This document shows positions 1-5,465 of a stretch of DNA of 5,465 nt, in pieces. This stretch comes from Aquificota bacterium (GTDB lineage Bacteria > Aquificota > Aquificia > Aquificales > Aquificaceae), in contig JAJRQX010000094.1 in the NCBI GenBank assembly GCA_024280065.1, positions 1-5,465 of the forward strand, given 5' to 3'. Every line of letters begins with the position of its first letter. Within the stretch, counting starts at the first letter, position 1. The notes below the pieces were generated by a model that was not told where the DNA came from, did not search any database, and saw only the letters and a program-made list of their open reading frames with translations. Made by a program: the position numbers and the translations under genes.

Positions 1-11
1 GACATCGCCAT
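1..11 (-). CDS. Start of an unidentified gene downstream of leuS (partial)
   Basis: Only the first three codons and part of a fourth are in the window; they read Met-Ala-Met followed by TC, which is Ser whatever the next base. The ATG at 11-9 lies one base beyond the leuS stop codon (15-13). It is preceded, at an ideal 8-base spacing, by AAGGAGGT at 27-20, the best ribosome binding site in the window. That site and the near-contact with leuS imply a co-transcribed gene translated by ribosomes finishing leuS. The product cannot be identified. It could be the missing LeuRS beta subunit or something unrelated: in Aquifex aeolicus the two LeuRS subunit genes are, as I recall, not adjacent. The ATG at 5-3, two codons further in, is a less likely start. 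The start site is fairly well supported; nothing is known about function. Confidence 0.5.
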
Positions 12-12
12 A

Positions 13-1818
13 TCAGGCTACCTCCTTCATCTTCTTTATAAGATCCTCTACATCATCCTCTTCAGAAAGACCGAGGAACTCAAGGAGCTTTCCGACGCTC
101 ACCCATCTCTTCAGGACCATACCCTGGGTTATGAGTCTTGAGAAGGGCTCTTTGTTCTTAACGAGGCCTATGTCTTTAAGGAACTTCTGGAAGAACCGGG
201 CGTAAAGGAGGTGCAGGACCGCATGCTCTATACCGCCTATGTATATGTCAACGGGCATCCACCTTTCTGCTTCCTCTTCGGAAAAGGGTTTTCTGCCGTT
301 CTTAGGGTCGCAGAACCTGAGGAAATACCAGGAGGAGTCAAAGAAGGTGTCCATGGTGTCCGTTTCCCTCCTTGCGGGACCGCCGCATTTGGGACAGCTT
401 GTCCTGACGAATTCCTCAGAGGTGGCCAGGGGGTTTCCCTTCCCTGTGAACTCAACGTCAGTAGGCAGTTTTATAGGAAGTTGGTCCTCGGGGACCGGGA
501 CGGTCCCGCACCTCTCACAGTAAACTATAGGTATAGGTGTACCCCAGTACCTCTGGCGTGATATGTTCCAGTCCCTCAGCCTGTAGGAGACCTTAAAATC
601 TCCGTAGCCTTTCTCTTTTAGCCATTCTGTTATCTCCTTCTTGGCTCTCTCCGAATCCATGCCGTCAAAGTTCCCCGAGTTGATGAGTCTTCCCTTCCCC
701 TCGTAGGCACCCTTACTGAAGTCCCAATCCCCTTCCTCGGGAAGGACCACGGGTATGATCTCAAGACCGTATCGCTTTGCGAACTCCCAGTCCCTCTGGT
801 CATGGGCGGGGACAGCCATTATCGCACCGGTCCCGTACTCGTACAGGACGTAGTCGGCGGTCCAGACCGGGATCTCCCTGCCGCTTGCAGGGTTCTTCGC
901 ATACACACCAAGGAAGACTCCCTCCTTCTCCTCCTTTATCGCCCTTTCCCTCGTTGATCTTCTCCTCACCCTCTTGAGGAACTCCTGGAACTCCTTGAGC
1001 TTTCCGCCCTTTACGGCCAGCTCTTCAGTTAGGGGATGCTCAGGAGCCAAGACCATAAAGGTTGCACCGAAGATAGTGTCGGGTCTCGTCGTAAATACCT
1101 CTATGCTGGTGTCCCCTACAGGGAACCTTATAATGGCTCCTTCGGACCTCCCTATCCAGTTCCTCTGCTGGGTTATGACCCTCTCGGGCCACTTCCCTTC
1201 AAGGTCCTTCAGGTCCTCAAGGAGGCGGTCCGCGTAATCCGTTATCCTCAGGAACCAGGAGGTAACTTCCTTCTGAACCACAGATGTCCCGCACCTCCAG
1301 CACTTCCCGTCTATAACCTGCTCGTTTGCAAGAACCGTCTCGTCATGGGGGCACCAGTTAACGAGGGCTTTCCTCCTGTAGGCTATACCTTTTTCATACA
1401 TCTTCAGGAATATCCACTGGTTCCAGCGATAGTATTCGGGATAGGAGGTCGCTATCTCCCTATCCCAGTCGTAGGAGAAGCCCATCATCCTGAGCTGTTT
1501 TCTCATCTGGTTTATGTTCTCCTCGGTCCACTTGGCTGGATGGACCCCGTGCTTTATGGCGGCGTTCTCCGCGGGAAGACCAAAGGCGTCCCAGCCCATT
1601 GGGTGAAGGACGTCGTATCCCCTCATCCTTAAAAAGCGGGCTACGGCGTCCCCTATGGTGTAGTTCCTAACGTGGCCCATGTGTATCCTTCCGGATGGGT
1701 ACGGGAACATCTCAAGGACGTAAACTTTTTTCCCTTTTCCTTTCGTTTTGAAGAGTCCCCTCTCCTCCCAGACTCTCTGCCACTTCTCCTCAACCTTTCT
1801 GGGTTCGTAGGGTTTCAT
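13..1818 (-). CDS. leuS: Leucyl-tRNA synthetase, alpha (N-terminal) subunit of a split enzyme
   Basis: This is the N-terminal, catalytic-plus-editing part of class I leucyl-tRNA synthetase, which charges tRNA-Leu with leucine in the cytoplasm. The 601 residues show, in order: a typical N-terminus ([11 protein letters not shown]); the HIGH motif as HMGH at 46-49; a first zinc knuckle (C156, C173, C176); the CP1 editing domain with TTRPDTIFG at 243-251 and the AHDQRD segment with D340, the usual editing aspartate; a second zinc-binding region (C434/C437 and C475/C478); WYFLRF at 497-502; and [18 protein letters not shown] at 526-543. It ends at residue 601, shortly after LITQGMVL (562-569), in a charged tail unlike one-chain LeuRS. 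KMSKS, the anticodon-binding domain and the C-terminal domain are absent. One-chain bacterial enzymes have about 800-880 residues. Aquifex aeolicus has a natural alpha/beta split (about 634 and 289 residues, from memory), so this is most likely a true subunit and not a broken gene. Start M1 is fixed by the conserved N-terminus. It lies 9 bases behind the c-di-GMP gene, and the next gene follows immediately. Confidence 0.95.
   Translation of the reverse strand: MKPYEPRKVEEKWQRVWEERGLFKTKGKGKKVYVLEMFPYPSGRIHMGHVRNYTIGDAVARFLRMRGYDVLHPMGWDAFGLPAENAAIKHGVHPAKWTEENINQMRKQLRMMGFSYDWDREIATSYPEYYRWNQWIFLKMYEKGIAYRRKALVNWCPHDETVLANEQVIDGKCWRCGTSVVQKEVTSWFLRITDYADRLLEDLKDLEGKWPERVITQQRNWIGRSEGAIIRFPVGDTSIEVFTTRPDTIFGATFMVLAPEHPLTEELAVKGGKLKEFQEFLKRVRRRSTRERAIKEEKEGVFLGVYAKNPASGREIPVWTADYVLYEYGTGAIMAVPAHDQRDWEFAKRYGLEIIPVVLPEEGDWDFSKGAYEGKGRLINSGNFDGMDSERAKKEITEWLKEKGYGDFKVSYRLRDWNISRQRYWGTPIPIVYCERCGTVPVPEDQLPIKLPTDVEFTGKGNPLATSEEFVRTSCPKCGGPARRETDTMDTFFDSSWYFLRFCDPKNGRKPFSEEEAERWMPVDIYIGGIEHAVLHLLYARFFQKFLKDIGLVKNKEPFSRLITQGMVLKRWVSVGKLLEFLGLSEEDDVEDLIKKMKEVA
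20..27 (-). promoter_or_regulatory. Strong Shine-Dalgarno for the gene starting at base 11
   Basis: AAGGAGGT reads on the minus strand from 27 to 20, a near-perfect complement of the 16S rRNA 3' end. It is 8 bases from the ATG at 11-9. It lies inside the last codons of leuS (Lys-Glu-Val-Ala-stop), so leuS translation and initiation of the next gene are physically linked. It is the main reason for calling a gene start at base 11. Confidence 0.65.
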
Positions 1819-1826
1819 GCTAATAG

Positions 1827-1836
1827 ATTATACCTT
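1827..1836 (-). promoter_or_regulatory. Weak ribosome binding site and possible internal -10 box before leuS
   Basis: On the minus strand AAGG (1836-1833) runs straight into TATAAT (1832-1827), which overlaps the TAA stop of the upstream gene. The leuS ATG is at 1818. AAGG is 14 bases from the ATG, too far for an efficient Shine-Dalgarno. TATAAT is a perfect -10 hexamer ending 8 bases before the ATG, so a transcript from it would start at about the start codon. I see no good -35 box about 17 bases upstream. Either leuS is translated by coupling to the upstream gene, or it also has its own nearly leaderless transcript. The evidence is only motif and spacing. Confidence 0.3.
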
Positions 1837-4800
1837 CAGGAGCTCCCTGAGGTCCTTCTCCTCGTGGGGTCTGCAGAGGTGGTATCCCTGACCGAGATCA
1901 CAGCCGAGATCTCTGAGTATAGCCAGCTGCTTCTCGTTTTCTATGCCCTCAGCCACGGCCTTCAGACCGAGGGTCTTTGCGAGCTGGATTATCACCTGGG
2001 TTATCACCCTATCCTCCGGGTCACTGTCTATGTCGTTTACGAAGGAGACGTCTATCTTCAGAAAGTCAACGGGTAGTTTCCTGAGGTAGGCTAAGGAGGA
2101 GTATCCCGTCCCGAAGTCGTCCAGGGCGACCTTTATTCCCAGGTCCTTAAGCTTCCTGAGAGACCGGTTTGCGAGGTCCACGTTCTCCATTATGGTGTTC
2201 TCCGTTATCTCAAGTATGAGAAGATCACCGCTTAACTTATACCTGCTCAGGACCCTATCAACCTTCTCAGGAAACTTCTCGTCTCTGAACTGGACCGGTG
2301 ATACGTTTACAGATACGGGGATACCCCACCTCTTGGCAAAAGAGCAGGCCTTTTGGAGGACCCACTCTCCCACCTTCAGTATAAGACCCGTCTCCTCAAG
2401 GACAGGGACGAACTTGGAGGGTGAAACCACACCCATGTCCTCGCTGTTCCATCTTAGGAGGGCTTCCACGCCGAAGAGCTTCATGTCCGAGAGCCTGAAC
2501 CAGGGCTGGTACAGGATCAGGAATTCCTTTCTGTTGAGGGCCTTGGCTAAGTGCCTCTCCATGAGCAGGAACTCCGCTATCCTGGCGTTCATCTCCTCCC
2601 TGAAGAACTGGTAGCTGTTTGCGGAGATCTCCTTTGAGTGGGCCAAGGCTATCTCCGCCTTTTTGACGAGGTCTTCCGCCTCATCGCCGTCGTCCGGAAA
2701 GACAGAGACACCCAGGCTTACCGTTAGCTTTATCTCCTGACCTTCCACCTTAAAGGGCATCTCCATCTTGGTGAATATCTTGTTTATCACTTTAACTATG
2801 TCCTCCTTCTTCGCGAGGTCGTAAAGTATTATCCCGAACTCGTCCGACCCTATCCTCGCCACCGTATCACCTTCCCTTAAGGCCTTCCTGAGCCTCTCCG
2901 CCGTCCCCTTAAGGAGGCTGTCACCCGCCTGGTAGCCGAAGGTGTCGTTTATGTATTTGAACCTGTCTAAGTCAAGGAGAAGAACCGCGAGGGTCCTGTT
3001 CATTACCTTTGACCTCACGAGGGAGAACCTGAGCCTCTCTATGAAGTGGGTTCTGTTCGGAAGATCCGTTAGGGGGTCGTAGAGGGCGAGGTATCTTATC
3101 CTCTCCTCAAGCTCCCTTTCCTGTGTTATGTCCTTACCCGTGGCGACAAAACCTATGATCTTCCCATCCCTGCCCTTTATGGGGGTTATGGTCTGGTCAA
3201 GGTAAAAGAGGCTCCCGTCCTTCCTCCTGTTTATGAACACGGCCCTGAAGGTCCTTCCGGAGAGTATCGTCTCCCAGAGCTGTTTGTAGAATACTTCCCT
3301 GTGCTTTCCTGATTTGAATACACTCGGCCTTTTGCCCAGGAGCTCCTTAGCGGTGTAGCCCGTTATCTCCTCAACCGCTCTGTTTGCGAACCTTATGTTG
3401 CCTTCCCTGTCCGTTATGATCACCCAGTCCGAGCTCTGCTCCACCGCAAGATAGAGTTTGTTAAGTTCCTCTTCCTTCTCCAGAAACTCAAGGGCGAAGG
3501 ACACCTCCTCACCGATCTCCTTAACGAGCTTACTTACCTCCTCGTCAAAGAAGTTCTCCCTGTCCGCGTACAGGTTGAACACACCGACCACCTTACCTCT
3601 GAGCTTCACGGGGACGGTCGCCGAGGACATGTAGCCCTTCCTGATCATCTCCTCCCTCAGCCTTTCTGGTCTCACCTCCTTCGTGTTGTTGTTTATCACC
3701 ATCTCACCCGTGGTGTAGGCCTTACCGCACAAGCCCACACCCTTCCTTATCCTGGACAGAACCGGCCTTTTTATCCTTGAGAGGAAGTCCTCTACCTCTC
3801 CGCATGAGGATATTATCCTGAGCTCTGAGTTTTCAAAGATGCCGACCCAGGAGGCCTTGAAGCCTCCTAAGGACACACAGGCTGTGCATATCTCCCTGAG
3901 GAGTTTGTCTCTGTCCCTCTCCTTAAGTATTATCTCCCCTATGACCGAAAGGGTTCTGTACAGGCTGCTGATCTTTTCAAGGTCTCTCTCAAACCTTTCC
4001 CTGTGTAAGGCGAGTCCTATCACGTTCGCGACCGAGCTTACAAAGTCCACGTCCTCCTTAGGAAACTTCACACTTCTCCTGTAGTAAACACAGAAGGTCC
4101 CTAAGGGTCTCCCCTTACCCCTTATCGGGACACATATACCGCTCCTGAGACCGAGGAGAAAGGTATCCGAAGAAAGTCTGAATCTCTTCTCCTTTGAGAC
4201 GTCCTCTACGATGACGGGCTTCATAGCGGTAAATGTGTAGTAAAACTCCGTCCCCTCATCAAGGGGCATTCTGTATCTGTTTAGTAAGCTCTTGTTTATC
4301 CCCTCACCCGCCCTGAGCACACCCTCTTTGCCACCTTCCGGAACCTCGTACATAACCACCACATCCGCACCGAGGACCTCCTTTACCCACAGGACAGCCT
4401 TCCGGAGCAGATCATCTATGTCGCCCTCAAGGGCTATCAGCGTCAGGTCCTCAAGTACTTGCCTCCTCGTTATATCCCTCGCAACGCCGACGAACCCTAT
4501 AACCTTTCCCTCATCGGTCACGGGTATTATCCTGTCCTCCATCCATATGTAAGTCCCCCTCCTGGTCTTGACACGGTATACCCTGACCCTGGGCTCTTTC
4601 AGCTTTATGAGTTCCTCGGCGGTCTTCAGGACCTGGGTTTTATCGTCAGGGTGGACGATCCTTATCCAGAGGGTAGGGTCTTTGATGAAGTCTTCGGGCC
4701 TGTAACCCGTTATCTCCTCCACCTTGGAGTTCACGTATTCCAGGCGGGCGGTCCCGGGTTCCCTCGGGTCCTTCAGGCTCACCACATACAGGATATCGTT

Positions 4801-4839
4801 TACAAGCTCCAGAAAGAGACCCTGGCTCCCCGTGAGCAT
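1828..4839 (-). CDS. Cytosolic c-di-GMP phosphodiesterase with PAS-GAF-GAF-PAS-GGDEF-EAL domains
   Basis: This 1003-residue sensor-effector protein probably hydrolyses the second messenger cyclic di-GMP. Approximate domains: PAS 8-125 (HPDD at 63-66), GAF 128-282, GAF 290-452, PAS 460-575 (KSG at 509-511, NRRKDG at 537-542), GGDEF 580-745 and EAL 752-1000. Charged helical linkers lie near 275-295, 449-463 and 570-585. I see no signal peptide or membrane segment, so it should sense a cytoplasmic cue. The EAL domain looks active: EALLRW 792-797, N845, E877, D907/D908 in DDFGTGYSSL, K928, E964, E967 and Q984. The GGDEF domain is altered: GSDEF at 664-668, GYQAGD where GHxxGD is usual (635-640), and AEIALAHSKEISAN where ADxAMYxAKxxGRN is usual (728-741). 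The inhibitory RxxD site is kept (R655-EG-D658). I infer that phosphodiesterase activity dominates; the GGDEF domain may bind GTP as a regulator, though weak cyclase activity is possible. An in-frame stop just upstream and a PAS domain starting near residue 8 favour M1, but GGG lies only one base before the ATG, an unusual initiation context. It is divergent from trpB and 9 bases ahead of leuS. Confidence 0.93.
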   Translation of the reverse strand: MLTGSQGLFLELVNDILYVVSLKDPREPGTARLEYVNSKVEEITGYRPEDFIKDPTLWIRIVHPDDKTQVLKTAEELIKLKEPRVRVYRVKTRRGTYIWMEDRIIPVTDEGKVIGFVGVARDITRRQVLEDLTLIALEGDIDDLLRKAVLWVKEVLGADVVVMYEVPEGGKEGVLRAGEGINKSLLNRYRMPLDEGTEFYYTFTAMKPVIVEDVSKEKRFRLSSDTFLLGLRSGICVPIRGKGRPLGTFCVYYRRSVKFPKEDVDFVSSVANVIGLALHRERFERDLEKISSLYRTLSVIGEIILKERDRDKLLREICTACVSLGGFKASWVGIFENSELRIISSCGEVEDFLSRIKRPVLSRIRKGVGLCGKAYTTGEMVINNNTKEVRPERLREEMIRKGYMSSATVPVKLRGKVVGVFNLYADRENFFDEEVSKLVKEIGEEVSFALEFLEKEEELNKLYLAVEQSSDWVIITDREGNIRFANRAVEEITGYTAKELLGKRPSVFKSGKHREVFYKQLWETILSGRTFRAVFINRRKDGSLFYLDQTITPIKGRDGKIIGFVATGKDITQERELEERIRYLALYDPLTDLPNRTHFIERLRFSLVRSKVMNRTLAVLLLDLDRFKYINDTFGYQAGDSLLKGTAERLRKALREGDTVARIGSDEFGIILYDLAKKEDIVKVINKIFTKMEMPFKVEGQEIKLTVSLGVSVFPDDGDEAEDLVKKAEIALAHSKEISANSYQFFREEMNARIAEFLLMERHLAKALNRKEFLILYQPWFRLSDMKLFGVEALLRWNSEDMGVVSPSKFVPVLEETGLILKVGEWVLQKACSFAKRWGIPVSVNVSPVQFRDEKFPEKVDRVLSRYKLSGDLLILEITENTIMENVDLANRSLRKLKDLGIKVALDDFGTGYSSLAYLRKLPVDFLKIDVSFVNDIDSDPEDRVITQVIIQLAKTLGLKAVAEGIENEKQLAILRDLGCDLGQGYHLCRPHEEKDLRELLKV

Positions 4840-4847
4840 ACCCTTTT

Positions 4848-4853
4848 AATATA
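4848..4853 (-). promoter_or_regulatory. Candidate -10 box for the c-di-GMP gene
   Basis: TATATT on the minus strand ends 8 bases before the ATG at 4839, so transcription would begin at about the start codon. The bases between are AAAAGGGT. Their GGG is one base from the ATG, too close for normal Shine-Dalgarno pairing, which fits leaderless translation better. No -35 match is visible at the expected distance. Confidence 0.3.
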
Positions 4854-4862
4854 ATCGCAAGC

Positions 4863-4868
4863 GGGAGG
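4863..4868 (+). promoter_or_regulatory. Candidate trpB Shine-Dalgarno with long spacing
   Basis: GGGAGG followed by T lies 13 bases before the trpB ATG at 4882; the usual optimum is about 5-9. It would be used only if transcription begins upstream of it, for example from TATAAT at 4850-4855, which predicts a start near 4862. If the TATAAT at 4870-4875 is the real -10 box, this site would not be in the mRNA. Confidence 0.4.
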
Positions 4869-4869
4869 T

Positions 4870-4875
4870 TATAAT
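4870..4875 (+). promoter_or_regulatory. Candidate -10 box for trpB
   Basis: A perfect TATAAT ends 6 bases before the trpB ATG at 4882, so transcription would start at about the A of ATG and give a leaderless mRNA. The bases at the -35 distance (around 4847-4852) read TAATAT, a poor match to TTGACA. A second TATAAT at 4850-4855 is the alternative and would give a leader of about 20 bases carrying GGGAGG. Confidence 0.4.
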
Positions 4876-4881
4876 TAAGCC

Positions 4882-5465
4882 ATGCTTCCGGATGAGAAGG
4901 GCTACTTCGGGGAGTTTGGGGGCAGGTTCGTCCCCGAAACCCTCATGCACGCCCTTGAAGAGCTAGAGGAGAGCTACAGGAGGATAAAGGAGGACCCGGA
5001 GTTCAACAGGGAGCTTGAGGTCCTCCTGAGGGAGTATGCGGGGAGACCAACACCCCTATACTTTGCGGGAAACCTGACCAGGTACGTTGGCGGTGCGAGG
5101 ATATACCTGAAGAGGGAGGATCTTCTCCACACGGGTGCCCACAAGATAAACAACACCCTCGGTCAGTGCCTCCTGGCCAAAAGGATGGGAAAGAGAAGAG
5201 TCATAGCGGAGACGGGAGCCGGACAGCACGGGGTAGCGACCGCCACAGCGTCCGCCCTGCTCGGTCTTGAGTGTGTGGTTTACATGGGGGAGGAGGACGC
5301 GGAGCGTCAGAGACTCAACCTCTTCAGGATGGAGCTCCTGGGAGCTGAGGTAAGGGTTGTAAGAAGCGGGAGCAGGACCCTGAAGGACGCCATAAACGAA
5401 GCCCTGAGGGACTGGGTCACGAACGTGGAGACCACCCACTACGTCATAGGCTCCGTGGTTGGACC
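4882..5465 (+). CDS. trpB: Tryptophan synthase beta chain (partial, 3' end outside window)
   Basis: TrpB is the PLP-dependent subunit that joins indole and L-serine to make L-tryptophan, the last step of the pathway, normally in an alpha2-beta2 complex with TrpA. The visible 194 codons cover about half of a usual 390-400 residue chain. Clear landmarks are [16 protein letters not shown] at 7-22, the GRPTPLY segment at 54-60, [16 protein letters not shown] at 76-91 with the PLP lysine K88, AETGAGQHG at 109-117 with the catalytic glutamate E110, and [17 protein letters not shown] at 141-157. The short N-terminus and these motifs match the standard TrpB1 type, not the longer TrpB2 type. ATG 4882 is the first possible start, because an in-frame TAA lies at 4876-4878. 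The reading frame is open to the window edge. No other trp gene is visible upstream, so trpB heads its own unit here; what follows cannot be seen. Confidence 0.97.
   Translation, partial: MLPDEKGYFGEFGGRFVPETLMHALEELEESYRRIKEDPEFNRELEVLLREYAGRPTPLYFAGNLTRYVGGARIYLKREDLLHTGAHKINNTLGQCLLAKRMGKRRVIAETGAGQHGVATATASALLGLECVVYMGEEDAERQRLNLFRMELLGAEVRVVRSGSRTLKDAINEALRDWVTNVETTHYVIGSVVG

Larger units (their letters stand above)
4846..4878. repeat. Imperfect inverted repeat in the divergent promoter region
   Basis: The left arm TTAATATAA (4846-4854) and the right arm TTATAATTAA (4869-4878) are inverted copies differing by one inserted base, separated by 14 bases. The arms contain the candidate -10 boxes, so the symmetry may simply reflect two facing AT-rich promoters. 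It could also be an operator for a dimeric regulator. There is no further evidence for an operator. Confidence 0.3.
4840..4881. promoter_or_regulatory. Divergent promoter region between the c-di-GMP gene and trpB
   Basis: These 42 bases are the only real intergenic space in the window and separate two start codons that point away from each other, so both genes must be started from here or from inside the neighbouring coding sequence. The region is AT-rich at both ends, with a GC-rich centre (CGCAAGCGGGAGG). It holds TATAAT twice on the plus strand (4850-4855 and 4870-4875) and TATATT on the minus strand (4853-4848). No convincing -35 box is seen for either direction. The first plus-strand TATAAT and the minus-strand TATATT overlap, so polymerases leaving in opposite directions would compete. 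Confidence 0.6.

Noticed and set aside
1..11. Met-Ala-Met-Ser as the start of a KMSKS-like loop of the LeuRS beta subunit
   Set aside because: Four residues are far too few, and about 45 residues would be expected before KMSKS if the beta subunit has about 289 residues as in Aquifex.
1036..1632. A 198-residue open frame on the plus strand opposite leuS
   Set aside because: It is antisense to a strongly conserved part of leuS, has no ribosome binding site or recognisable domain, and its Pro/Gly/Val-rich composition is what the complement of AGG/GAG-rich codons gives.
13..1818. leuS as a truncated pseudogene
   Set aside because: No frameshift or internal stop, all motifs are intact, the stop falls at the place expected for the Aquifex-type split, and a well-formed ribosome binding site for the next gene overlaps the end.
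1840..1850. GGAGCTCC palindrome near the end of the c-di-GMP gene as a terminator
   Set aside because: It has no loop and no following T-run, and it lies inside coding sequence; it is an eight-base palindrome with no further support.
1672..2076. A 134-residue plus-strand open frame spanning the leuS start and the EAL end
   Set aside because: It crosses two real genes on the other strand and its content is the complement of their codons; no domain or initiation signal.
4459..4854. A 131-residue plus-strand open frame opposite the first PAS domain
   Set aside because: Shadow of the PAS/GAF coding sequence; no recognisable domain.
4856..4863. CGCAAGCG as a hairpin in the trpB leader
   Set aside because: The stem is three base pairs with a two-base loop, too small to form; there is no attenuator or T-box structure in a 42-base region.
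5056..5439. A 127-residue minus-strand open frame opposite trpB
   Set aside because: It lies wholly within the conserved TrpB coding region and shows no independent evidence of being a gene.

Overview
The window looks like chromosomal DNA from a thermophilic bacterium of the Aquificales, probably Aquificaceae; I cannot fix the genus. Three things point there. First, leucyl-tRNA synthetase is encoded as a free-standing N-terminal subunit that stops just before the KMSKS part of the enzyme, a split known from Aquifex aeolicus. Second, arginine is written mostly as AGG/AGA and isoleucine often as ATA, with lysine- and glutamate-rich proteins and purine-rich coding strands, all common in this group. 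Third, the genes are packed with almost no intergenic space. GC content is roughly half by eye.

Layout. On the minus strand, reading right to left, come a 1003-residue cytosolic cyclic-di-GMP signalling protein (PAS-GAF-GAF-PAS-GGDEF-EAL, 4839 to 1828), a 9-base gap, and the leucyl-tRNA synthetase alpha subunit (leuS, 1818 to 13). A third minus-strand gene seems to begin at base 11, directly after the leuS stop, behind a strong ribosome binding site (27 to 20); only its first codons are inside the window. On the plus strand, trpB (tryptophan synthase beta chain) starts at 4882 and runs off the right edge. It is divergent from the signalling gene across a 42-base gap that must hold both promoters. 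There is no stretch of 300 bases or more without a gene, and no RNA gene, CRISPR array, mobile element or clear terminator was seen.

How the parts fit. The EAL (phosphodiesterase) domain keeps every catalytic residue I can check. The GGDEF (cyclase) domain has GSDEF in place of GGDEF and several other altered positions, although its RxxD inhibitory site is intact. The simplest reading is a sensor-controlled c-di-GMP phosphodiesterase whose GGDEF domain is weak or regulatory. Its gene and leuS are packed like an operon, which would put an essential translation enzyme downstream of a second-messenger gene; an internal promoter could decouple them. The candidate -10 boxes of trpB and leuS, and a weaker one for the signalling gene, lie only 6 to 8 bases before the start codons. 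This suggests leaderless or nearly leaderless transcripts.

I did not find an unmistakably new system. The most interesting points are the split LeuRS and its missing partner, the altered GGDEF beside an intact EAL, and the compressed divergent promoter region.
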